Part shown: positions 22,090-31,378 of the stretch, piece after piece | How the letters are laid out: every line of letters begins with the position of its first letter | Numbering within the stretch: the stretch's first letter is position 1 | NCBI RefSeq assembly: GCF_000143415.4 | Contig: NW_003314438.1 | Location: 62,001-126,000 of the forward strand | Source of the DNA: Selaginella moellendorffii | Taxonomy: Eukaryota > Streptophyta > Lycopodiopsida > Selaginellales > Selaginellaceae | Reading direction: 5' to 3' | DNA length: 64,000 bases | The notes under the pieces: model-generated | Database searches by the model: none | What the model was told of the DNA's origin: nothing | What the model saw: only the letters and a program-made list of their open reading frames with translations | Translations under genes and position numbers: made by a program

Positions 22090-23573
22090 ATGGTAAGTCT
22101 TTTAGGCCAAGTAGAAAATGGCATGAGGCCACATGCCATTCAGTAGCAACATTGGCATGCACCGATTGGGCTCTCGAGTGCAGTCCGGTTACAGATGGCG
22201 TGTAGCCTCACGCCATCTTAGGATGCAGCCTCAAGACATCTGATGCAGTGGTGAATGGCGTGTGGCCTCACGTTATTTCCAGCTACTAGCTTTTCATCTG
22301 TCAGCTCTAATTGTTGTGCATTTCTGAACAGGCGAGGAATTGCGTTCTTCTTCCAGCCACTGTCAATGTGGATGCAGAGAAGGGGGAGGAGCTCACCAGT
22401 TGGACTTTCGGGATGGAAGGCAAGGATCTGAGGCTGTACAACACAGATGGTGGGAGAAAAGAATGCATGGGGATCCTCATCCAAGTGACAGACACTCCAT
22501 GCAGTTCCATGCAAGAATATGGACTGGCACTTGTGGTAGAGACAGTGTCTGCCTTCAAGATCCACCTTGCACATCCTAGCGGCTTCCCGGAGGGGGGCAG
22601 TGGCTATGAGGAATTCCTAGAGGGAGCTAGGGAGAGGTTGTCCAGGAGGCCCACAATTTCAAAGACGCTGCGGGTCTATGAAGATCACATGGAATCCACG
22701 GACCTCACCTACGGCGATGTTCAAAAACTATATTCCAACATTGAGCCGTTGAGAGTGACTCCAGTTCGCAAAGCAAAGGGGAAGGGGGTTGATCTGGAAA
22801 CTACCTCGAAGCAGAAAAGGGTGGTCAAGCTCAAGCCGACGTCCGACTCTCCTGCTCCAAAAAAGAAGCTACTCAGTGATGCCATTGCCTCGGGTTCGAA
22901 CACTACACCCACCAAAAAGAAGAGCCGCAAAGAGCAGAAAGAGCAAGAAGAGGCAGCAAAAATCGTCGCAGATAATAGTACTTGTTACTATTCCAACAAA
23001 GTATATACAATCGACGTGAGCCGTATCGACATCCAAAGCAAATACAACCACAGGCTAGTATCTGATGAGTGGGTGGAGAAATTGAAGCAGAAGATGCTGG
23101 CAAGTCCAGTAACACCCGACATCGCAGACGTGATCCCCTACTACCAAAAAATGAAGGGCGAGATGAGGTTTCCAGACTTGATCAATAGGAAGGTGTTGGA
23201 CGATCAGAACATCCGGTTCTATGCCGTCTCCGGGCAGCATTCTAGCTTGGCGATGCAAGAGATAGTTGTGGATATTATGGTGGGCGAGGAGGTGAAGAAA
23301 GTCTTCAAGACAAGAGTTGTCCGCCTGATAAAAGGCAACTCGCCCCTCCGATCTATCATATACATCTCCCACGCGCAGAATGTCAAGCAAGAAACGTGCT
23401 ACAAATCGGGTCTGCACGAGACATTGGCACGAACACGGAAGCTCTGGGTTCAACTGAAGAAGCCACAAAAACCAGGACAAGGACGTGCACTAGCAACTAG
23501 CGCCTGGCAGGTTGTCCGATCGAGATGCTTCTTTGCAGGGTCATCAAGAAGGACATTATATACCATTCTGTAA
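22090..23573 (+). pseudogene. Truncated first copy of the ParB-like/HAD gene
   Basis: The start ATG (22090-22092) sits directly on a splice donor. The next exon starts at 22332 (MARNCVLLPATV...) and is open through the ParB-like region. In this copy the Lys-rich linker and the ParB-like part stay in one frame, which they do not in the second copy. At 23510, where the second copy has an intron, the duplication joint begins and the frame ends at 23573 in repeat DNA. The intron at 22093-22331 contains three palindromes (22118, 22195, 22255). The copy therefore keeps an intact 5' half but has lost the other two-thirds of the gene, unless its donor-like CAG|GT at 23510 splices onward to 26791. Confidence 0.75.
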
Positions 23574-24041
23574 AATCTGGTTGCGATCTAACGGTTGGAT
23601 CTCCAGGAAACTCAAAACAATCTCGCGCGTGTCAGAATATTCTAGGAATATACTCCTATGTGCTCCAAGATTATTCGCCGTGTAAAGGAATAATTATGCT
23701 GTGTCATTTATGGAAATATAAGGCCACACGCCATTCAAAGAATAATGCTAGTCGTGCATTTTTTGGTGCATTTTTGGGTTCAAAATTACATGAGCCCACA
23801 CGCTATAAAGTTTACCTGTACCAAAAATAGAAACAGCTTTATTTATTTGGGAATTTAAGTGGTTGAGGCATTTTTAAACTTACAAACACATGCCCTACTT
23901 ACATTCCTTTGGTTGCTTACATTCCTTTGGTTGCTAGCTTTCGTTTGTCCCCTTCACTAGCCTGAGATACATCTGCTCGGCATCTGCCTCTTACAGCATT
24001 TGCCCAGAAAGGGCATCTTTCTTCACGCAGCATTTGCCACA

Positions 24042-24070
24042 TGTTTAGGGTTTAGGGTTTAGGGTTTAGC
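24042..24070 (+). repeat. Telomere-type TTTAGGG array 3
   Basis: About three and a half TTTAGGG units in the third copy, the same as array 2. Confidence 0.85.
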
Positions 24071-25316
24071 AATTCAATAGCTTGATAAACATGCAAATAC
24101 AGAACTTGATGCAAAATCCTTGGATATGTCACAATGCCCCTAGGACCATAAACACATTTCAATAGAGAGGGTCCTTTCATTTCATAACTCCTTACGTAGA
24201 TCTTGGTGAAACCAGAGTTAGTGAAGTTGGTTTCTTGTGATCCCGCATCTGATTGTGATGTCCCTTTGCAGTGTCGATGGAAAGGTCAATGCACACCAAA
24301 CTGTAGAATCTTGGAGCAAAATAACGGTCGGATCTATGGCAAATGCCCCTGAAACATTGTAAGGCTCGTGTGGTCGCATGTGGTGTCCGATCGAGATGCT
24401 TCTTTGCAGGGTCATCAAGAAGGACATTGTATACCATTCTGTAAAATCTAGTTGCGATCTAACGGTTGGATCTCCAGAAAACTCAAAACAATCTCGCGCG
24501 TGTCAGAATATTCTAGGAATATACTCCTATGTGCTCCTGAAAATGGCATGCGGCCCCACGCCATTCAAGAGATAACGCCAAATGACGCCGAGCATTTTTT
24601 GGTGCATTTTTTGGGATCAAAATTGCATGAGCCCACATGCTTGAACGTCATCCTCTGACAATTTATTTAGCTGAACATCTGGCATTTTTGGAAATATAAG
24701 ATGCTTTGGAATATCCAATCATGCATGGTATAAATATAGCGAGGGTATTAAATGATATCCCAATCATGATCTTTCTTTTGGATTTCGCGTGCATGCAGTC
24801 CGAGGAATGATGACGTTGCGGATTTCTTTTGGATTTCACGCATGCGCGCGCTGATCCAGAAATTAATGGTGGCGCCCAAGTCCGAGAAATGATGACGTGG
24901 CGGGATTACCAACCGTCGTGACATTTCGCGCGTGTGAGGTTAGGTTTTGCATTTTGCTTCGTACTCGCGCTCGCACACTCGCGCTCGCATCGCGCTCCCA
25001 CTCGCGCTCCCACTTCTCTACAGGTTTCTCGTGTGCATCGGCGTCCACTCGCGCTTGCATCACACTCGCGCTCGCATCGCGCTCGTGTGCATCGGCGTCC
25101 ACTTCAAGACACACCCAGTTTGTAACTTCGCCGCCAACTCCGCCGCCAACTCCGCCGCCCACTCCGCCACCCACACGCAGCCCACTTGGCGTCTCGGGAG
25201 ATTTCAGCGCCACTCTCCAACTGTAAGTGGCAGAGTAGCCTTGCTGCTACGATCCGCTGCACACACAGTGCACATTCGCCAGCGAGTCCGGTTGTCACGC
25301 CTCCATTCGGCTTCAA

Positions 25317-28300
25317 ATGGTAAGTCTTTTAGGCCAAGTAGAAAATGGCATGAGGCCACATGCCATTCAGTAGCAACATTGGCATGCACCGATTGGGCTC
25401 TCGAGTGCAGTCCGGTTACAGATGGCGTGTAGCCTCACGCCATCTTAGGATGCAGCCTCAAGACATCTGATGCAGTGGTGAATGGCGTGTGGCCTCACGT
25501 TATTTCCAGCTACTAGCTTTTCATCTGTCAGCTCTAATTGTTGTGCATTTCTGAACAGGCGAGGAATTGCGTTCTTCTTCCAGCCACTGTCAATGTGGAT
25601 GCAGAGAAGGGGGAGGAGCTCACCAGTTGGACTTTCGGGATGGAAGGCGAGGATCTGAGGCTATACAACACAGATGGTGGGAGAAAAGAATGCATGGGGA
25701 TCCTCATCCAAGTGACAGACACTCCATGCAGTTCCATGCAAGAATATGGACTGGCACTTGTGGTAGAGACAGCGTCTGCCTTCAAGATCCACCTTGCACA
25801 TCCTAGCGGCTTCCCGGAGGGGGGCAGCGGCTATGAGGAATTCCTAGAGGGAGCTAGGGAGAGGTTGTCCAGGAGGCCCACAATTTCAAAGACGCTGCGG
25901 GTCTATGAAGATCACATGGAATCCACGGACCTCACCTACGGCGATGTTCAAAAACTATATTCCAACATTGAGCCGTTGAGAGTGACTCCAGTTCGCGAAG
26001 CAAAGGGGAAGGGGTCAATCTGGAAACTACCTCGAAGCAGAAAAGGGTGGTCAAGCTCAAGCCGACGTCTGACTCTCCTGCTCCAAAAAAGAAGCTACTC
26101 AGTGATGCCATTACCTCGGGTTCGAACACTACACCCACCAAAAAGAAGAACCGCAAAGAGCAGAAAGAGCAAGAAGAGGCAGCAAAAATCGTCGCAGATA
26201 ATAGTACTTGTTACTATTCCAACAAAGTATATACAATCGACGTGAGCCGTATCGACATCCAAAGCAAATACAACCACAGGCTAGTATCTGATGAGTGGGT
26301 GGAGAAATTGAAGCAGAAGATGCTGGCAAGTCCAGTAACACCCGACATCGCAGACGTGATCCCCTACTACCAAAAAATGAAGGGCGAGATGAGGTTTCCA
26401 GACTTGATCAATAGGAAGGTGTTGGACGATCAGAACATCCGGTTCTATGCCGTCTCCGGGCAGCATTCTAGCTTGGCGATGCAAGAGATAGTTGTGGATA
26501 TTATGGTGGGCGAGGAGGTGAAGAAAGTCTTCAAGACAAGAGTTGTCCGCCTGATAAAAGGCAACTCGCCCCTCCGATCTATCATATACATCTCCCACGC
26601 GCAGAATGTCAAGCAAGAAACGTGCTACAAATCGGGTCTGCACGAGACATTGGCACGAACACGGAAGCTCTGGGTTCAACTGAAGAAGCCACAAAAACCA
26701 GGACAAGGACGTGCACTAGCAACTAGCGCCTGGCAGGTAAGCCTCGTTGTATGTGGCATAGCATGTGGCCTCACGCCATTTCCATTGCAGGAATTCTCGA
26801 GTCTTCTCTCGAAACCACTGGGGGTCAATGACACACTCAGCATCCATAACATTCTACTCGCGACAAAAGTTGTTTTTGACAAATGGGTAGATGTGCTGAG
26901 GAGGTACCATGACGGGGAGTTGCCAAACTCAATGGGTGTGGAGGACGGCCGGAAGCCCAATGATTTGAAGCTCAACGCCTTGCGTTTCTCGTGGTCTCTA
27001 GACGACGACGACCTTCTGACAGTGGCTAATGCTCTTCTACGTGGTGAGGTTGTCTTCAACAAGACCAAAATGACTCCCGGCCATATTGTGACATACGAGG
27101 ACTTGTGCACGACTCTGAGAGCTCGTGCGCTATTGAAGGATTGGATCTTCGAGCAAGTGGCCGTGGAGAGGGTGAGCATCGACACCACGCAAGAGATGAT
27201 GGAAGCGCTGGAGTTGTCAAATGAAGACATCGACGAGTACGTGAAGGGGGCCCCCAAGTTCATCGATCTGCTGCGGGATGCCATGAAAAGTAAAGCTGAG
27301 AAGTTGGATCAGTATCCAAATTTCATTAAGATTGATGTCGACCGCCGGCTTCAGAAACAGCTCGACCCCACAGCAGAGGCCTATCGAGAACCTTACCGGG
27401 TATACTTGAATTCGGATGAGGATCAAAGGTGGAGGAGCATCGTTTCCCGCGGAGATGAGCAGGTCAAGAACATCTTTTGTGTGATGGACTTCACAAACGA
27501 GGAGATCACTCATGCAGACGAAGTCAGCTCCATCATTGACTTAATGGTGGGACTTGCGGAGGTGGAATCTTCAGTCCACTATATGATCTACGACTCCGAA
27601 TCCTATCACAAGTTCTGGAAGGCCTTGAATGAGGTGAAGGCTCGGTTGAAAGGCAAGGAGATGCGGGAGATCCATGGGATAATGGCTAAGAAGAAGATAC
27701 CGACGAATGTCCGCATCTTCACACTCGCCCTTGTTATTGGTCCTGCAGCAGAGTGGGACTGGAGTGACTTCCCAGCTTCGTTCGACAAGGCCAATCGAAT
27801 TGATCTGAGGGAGGTCAATTTACCCGTGCCTGAGGAACTGAAGACGGCTATGGAGCTTTCGAATCCAAAGAAAGCTCCAGGTGCAGCATGGGAAATGCTC
27901 AGCTAGGTCTTCAACGCAATAGCGGGTGGGTCACCTGCTTCCGACTCCAAGGGCAAATGCGTTGTCGAGTACAACTGCGGCGGACTATTCTTTCGAGCCG
28001 CACTACTCAAGGGTGTCCCGTGTGTTGCGGTGACAAACTCCATTGAAGAGGTGACTTCAATGGAGCATATAATTACAGTTGCCAAAGAAAAATAGTATCT
28101 TCTCTGCGAACCTGGTGAGTACGCACTTTAAGTTTAAATGTTATCTCACAAGCTCTGTATGCAGGAGCGTGGCCACCCCCAGATGCTGAAACGGCGTTAA
28201 CAGCTACTGTTGAAGATACCCATGTTGGGCCGAGCTCACAACCTGCACAAGGTAAGGTCACGTGAGGCCTCACGCCATTTTGATTATAGATCGTTGTGAA

Positions 28301-30938
28301 TATTCAGACACGAGGACTGAAAAGCGCACTGGTGGCGCATCGAAGAAGGACAAACAGAAAAGCAATAGGAAAAAAGGAGGTACAAATTATATTTGCAATG
28401 GCGTGTGGTCTCATGCCATTCCTTGCAGGAGAAACTTCTTCAAAGGCAAAACAAGCAAGCACCAGCCAAGCTCAAACTGACAGTGGTCATAAAAAGCGAA
28501 AGCACGTTGGACAGTCGTCGAGATCAGAGGCGTTTGATTCGAAAAGGAAGAAGGGCAACGAAAAGATGATAGGTAATGCCTCGCGGTTATGGCGTGTGTG
28601 CTCATGCCATTCATTGCAGATCAAGGGCTGAGTGAAAGCAGGCAATCACCACCTCATGACTCAGATTCCTATGGCGGACTCCCCTTCCCCAATCTCAATG
28701 GAGAGGTACAATGGATGAGGGAAGCTTTTCAAGGCAGGGCCACGTTTTTCTCATCTCGTCGTCTTCGAAGGGTGCAAGAACGTGCAGAAACCATGTTAAG
28801 ACAGTCGGGTGAGGATACGGTCCTAGGTCACGCACTAAAACAGGCTATGGATGTCTTGTATTTTGAGATGGAGACTCGGCCAGATGATTTTCCCAAGATG
28901 GTCCTGGAAGAACAAGCCATCCAGCCTGAGCAGCCTATGGAAGAAATGCAGGAGGGGGATGAGGAGCCAGAGAAAGATAATGAGCAGGAAGAGCAGAAGG
29001 ACGAAGAGGAGGACAAAGAAGAGGAGGACGAAGAAGAGGAGGACGAAGAGGACTTGGATGGTCCTCACAATGGTGACGATCACAATAACGACGACGACGA
29101 TGATGACGACGATGGCCAGCCTGAGGTGGCCAAAGAGCGGCGGAGGAAGGTCATACAAGACAAACCATCAGGTAAATAATAATACATCCATTCCTAACCT
29201 TTTACCATATCTAACATTGTCCATGTAGGTCGCAGAGCAAATGGTAAGTAGAGATTATTCAGTTGAATTTACAAACTCTAGCCTTTAGTGTCGAGGAAGG
29301 ATAGTGCCAAGCAAGGGTCGAAACGTATGTCCAATCCTTCAGAATCAACAGTGCGCTCAAGTGATATCGGTCCTAGTTCCTCAATAGCAGTTGATGGTAA
29401 ATACAGTATAGTCGATTCAATGTGCTAATGAGTTTGTTTTTAGTAGCACGGGAGGATACCATCTCAATCGAAGGGAGATATTTGGACATGCATATGGATC
29501 CGCCAGTGGACTCTACTTGGCTGCAAGAGTCATCAGAGCTGGTGGAGGCTACTATCCATATCAACGCCAAGCAAGCTGACCACGCTCCACTTGATGCTGC
29601 CCATACCACTGAGTCAATCTTGTCCACGTATCCAACTGACGGTGACCAAGCGCCATTGGACCCACATGAGGCCGCCCCAGCCGCCAAGCCGGTCGTATCC
29701 TCATTTCCAACGGACTCAATGTGTGCCCAATCGTCTGACTACGCGCCGTTGGAACCTCCCTACACCGCCCCTGCTGCCTGTTCGGTCATGTCCACTTTGG
29801 CAACGGAGGCACCAGCTGAAATGGCGTGTGATCACACGCCATCGGAACCACCCCATGCCACTGTTGAGCCAGTTGTACCAGAGTCTACAGCTGAAATGGC
29901 ATGTGCCCACACGCCATCGGATGCGATTGACCCCACATTGCAGAGGAGAGTATTTCCGCCCTTCACGTTTCCTCGACCAAAACCCTCTCAACGACCATCG
30001 GGAGCAACATTCGCTAATATTGTAGATGGTAAAATTGACTTGTACCATTTTTTATGCTGACGCATTTCATTTCAGAGTCACGGCGAAGGTACTGTATCGT
30101 TTTTGATCTGAACGGTGTCCTTTTCTCCCATGAGCGTGGCTCGTCCTCGAATGTCATTGCACCCTCCAAAGCCTGCGGTCGCAAGTTGGTCAAAAGAGAC
30201 AGATTCACATTAATCACATGGGAGAAACTGCGGGATCTAATAATGACCATGCGACACTTAAAACAGAGGGCCGGGTTCAATTTGCAATTGGGAGTTTGGA
30301 CATCCATGATGCGCCACAATGCATTAACGTTGCTACAGATGATGCACGATCAGACGCGAGTAATATTACCATTTGACTTTCTCCTAACGCAGGAGGATTG
30401 CTTGACTATGGTCCATGTGAGGGGTAGCAAGCCCATCTTCGTCAAGCCAGAGGCTGTAGTGATGAACCGGACTGCTAGCTCAAGTGAAATCCTCATCATC
30501 GATGACTCGCCGATTAAAACTGCAGCGAACACGCACACATATGCAGTGCACCCCATCTCTTGCAGTATGGAAACTAGGGAGAAGAAACCGTATGTTCTGG
30601 GGGACCTTGCAAAACGGCTTGGAGCGATGGTGATAGAGAACCGGCCAGTCCAGGAGGTGGCTGCAGAAATCAACCAAATGGCAGATGGAACGGTATATCA
30701 GAAGCCATTTGATCGGACAGACACCAGTCATCATTTATGGCATGTATATTGTCTAGCCAAGCACTATCCGCATCTCCATAATCTGCTCAATCGGATGGGT
30801 TCTTCGACCACTGAACATGAGCGTGGACGTATTAGAGAAGAGATGGCATTACTATTGGGTTTAAATCCTGATAGTGTGGAGAGTGATGAAATTCCAAGAT
30901 TATTGTATAGGCGTTGGAGGCAAAAAATAACAGTCTGA
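25317..30938 (+). CDS. Large 12-exon element gene: ParB-like, acidic linker, FCP1-type HAD domain
   Basis: Proposed exons: 25317-25319, 25559-26736, 26791-28114, 28165-28251, 28290-28379, 28429-28572, 28620-29171, 29229-29243, 29289-29396, 29444-30028, 30076-30938. One more split of the long third exon would make twelve. The second exon has an N-terminal domain, a KKK/KEQ-rich linker and a ParB-like block (SRIDIQSKYNHRLV...FYAVSGQHSSLAM). The following exon is alpha-helical with no family recognised. Then come Ser/Lys-rich and strongly acidic segments, and finally an HAD domain: FDLNGVLFS (motif I, second Asp replaced by Asn), GVWTS, and LIIDDSP (motif IV). Exons after 28114 all keep phase 1. 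Oddities: this copy has lost one base at about 26013 relative to copy 1, and TAG codons stand in frame at 27904 and 28093. The predicted product acts in DNA or chromatin; that is inference. Confidence 0.6.
25320..25558 (+). other. First intron, directly after the start codon, with three palindromes
   Basis: The donor follows the ATG (ATG|GTAAGT) and the acceptor is CTGAACAG|GCG. Palindromes are at 25345, 25422 and 25482. It is equivalent to 22093-22331 in copy 1. Confidence 0.7.
26737..26790 (+). other. 54-nt intron with palindrome before the 3' splice site
   Basis: CAG|GTAAGC to TTGCAG|GAA. The palindrome at 26758-26779 ends eleven bases before the exon. The length is a multiple of three and it contains no stop, so retention would also leave the frame open. 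Confidence 0.75.
28252..28289 (+). other. 38-nt intron made mostly of a palindrome
   Basis: G|GTAAGG to TTATAG|AT. The palindrome 28256-28277 occupies more than half of the intron. Thirty-eight bases is extremely short for a plant intron. Confidence 0.65.
28380..28428 (+). other. 49-nt intron with palindrome
   Basis: G|GTACAA to TTGCAG|GA, palindrome at 28398-28419, nine bases from the acceptor. Phase 1. Confidence 0.7.
28573..28619 (+). other. 47-nt intron with palindrome
   Basis: G|GTAATG to TTGCAG|AT, palindrome at 28589-28610, nine bases from the acceptor. Phase 1. Same layout as the previous intron. Confidence 0.7.
29229..29243 (+). other. Proposed 15-nt micro-exon
   Basis: CATGTAG|GTCGCAGAGCAAATG|GTAAGT. 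The phase fits both neighbours (phase 1 in and out). It adds five residues (RRAN plus split codons). Only transcript data could confirm it. Confidence 0.5.
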
Positions 30939-31354
30939 GATGGCATGTATTTATTTAAAAATGTAACTTATTATGGCATGGGGTTCCATGCCATTGTCTA
31001 ATATTAAAAGACAATTCTTTGAGAGGATTTGCATTATACTAGAAGTGTTACAGCATGTTATGGAAGTCTACGAAGTTGTTTTATTAATAATGGGAAAGTA
31101 AAGATTGAATGGGGACTTGGGCTCCACCTAGACTCGGAGCAACTGAGCCAATATTAAAAGGATGGAAAGAAATTGGACGACGATGACAAGGAGAAGAGAG
31201 AGGTGAAGCAGTGGCAGAGGGAGGAGAAGTGATTGAGTAGACATTTCCTTGTTTAAAATAAAATGGCATGTGCCTCAATGCAGTTGAATTTTGTTATATT
31301 TATATACTATATAAAGGTTTGGAAACCTTATTTTACAAGTGGGATAATGACAAT
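30939..31354. other. Right subterminal non-coding region of giant element
   Basis: It contains palindrome copies at 30973-30994 and 31263-31284 and a half site at 30940. Close to the end is GTGGGATAATGACAATTCCCAC, with its first and last six bases complementary, overlapping the inverted repeat. No gene. Confidence 0.6.
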
Positions 31355-31378
31355 TCCCACTTTAACGAAATAGAGCTT
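31355..31378 (-). repeat. Right terminal inverted repeat
   Basis: Perfect reverse complement of 14847-14870, followed by the target duplication copy ATTA at 31379-31382. Confidence 0.9.

Larger units (their letters stand above)
20234..26736 (+). repeat. 3.28-kb tandem duplication spanning the gene's 5' half
   Basis: Unit 1 (20234-23512) and unit 2 (23513-26736) run in parallel with few differences. Each contains the end of the non-coding repeat, a TTTAGGG array, the GCGCTCGCA region, the start codon exon and the large second exon. The junction at about 23511-23516 joins the end of exon 2 (GCCTGGCAG) directly to TGTCCGATCG, which lies inside the non-coding repeat at 20234. Only a few bases are shared at the joint. 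Confidence 0.85.
15073..31284. repeat. Dispersed 22-bp palindrome family, about 28 copies
   Basis: Copies, read by eye: 15073-15090, 15391-15410, 15444-15463, 16781-16800, 16838-16859, 18675-18696, 18745-18766, 18843-18864, 19455-19479, 20431-20455, 21264-21285, 22118-22139, 22195-22216, 22255-22276, 23710-23734, 24543-24564, 25345-25366, 25422-25443, 25482-25503, 26758-26779, 28256-28277, 28398-28419, 28589-28610, 29821-29842, 29896-29917, 30973-30994, 31263-31284, with a half site at 30940. The general form is ATGGCRTG, a central AGGCCT/TGGCCT-like hexamer, then CAYGCCAT. Shorter relatives (CATGAGCCCACACGC) lie near 19533, 20510, 23790 and 24625. Some copies are duplicates made by the internal tandem duplications. 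None was noticed outside the inverted repeats. Confidence 0.85.
14847..31378. mobile_element. Giant TIR DNA element, 16.5 kb, with two divergent genes
   Basis: The two ends are perfect 24-bp inverted repeats starting AAGCTCTATTTC, flanked on both sides by ATTA (14843-14846 and 31379-31382), a 4-bp target-site duplication. Between them lie a minus-strand gene for an RNase H-fold transposase-like protein (15536-18601) and a plus-strand multi-exon gene (25317-30938) ending in an HAD phosphatase-like domain. A broken duplicate of the latter's 5' part lies at 22090-23573. A 22-bp palindrome recurs throughout the element and I did not see it outside. Large size, cargo-like proteins and clean ends indicate a DNA transposon. 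A 4-bp duplication is known for Sola and Ginger elements, but I cannot assign the superfamily from sequence alone. Confidence 0.85.

Noticed and set aside
21625-22205. Arg/His/Ser-rich frames upstream of the ParB-like gene, and the matching 24863-25432 frames
   Set aside because: They translate the GCGCTCGCATC repeat and continue through the proposed splice donor at the start codon. Several frames are equally open.
28835-29158. Minus-strand frame with strongly hydrophobic Val/Ile/Leu/Phe run, like a membrane protein
   Set aside because: Antisense of the Glu/Asp-rich exon 28620-29171; hydrophobicity is the expected mirror of acidic codons.
15073-31284. Palindromes considered as a CRISPR-like array or as rho-independent terminators
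   Set aside because: Spacing is irregular, the copies lie in introns and exons of a plant-type genome, and no cas-like gene is present.
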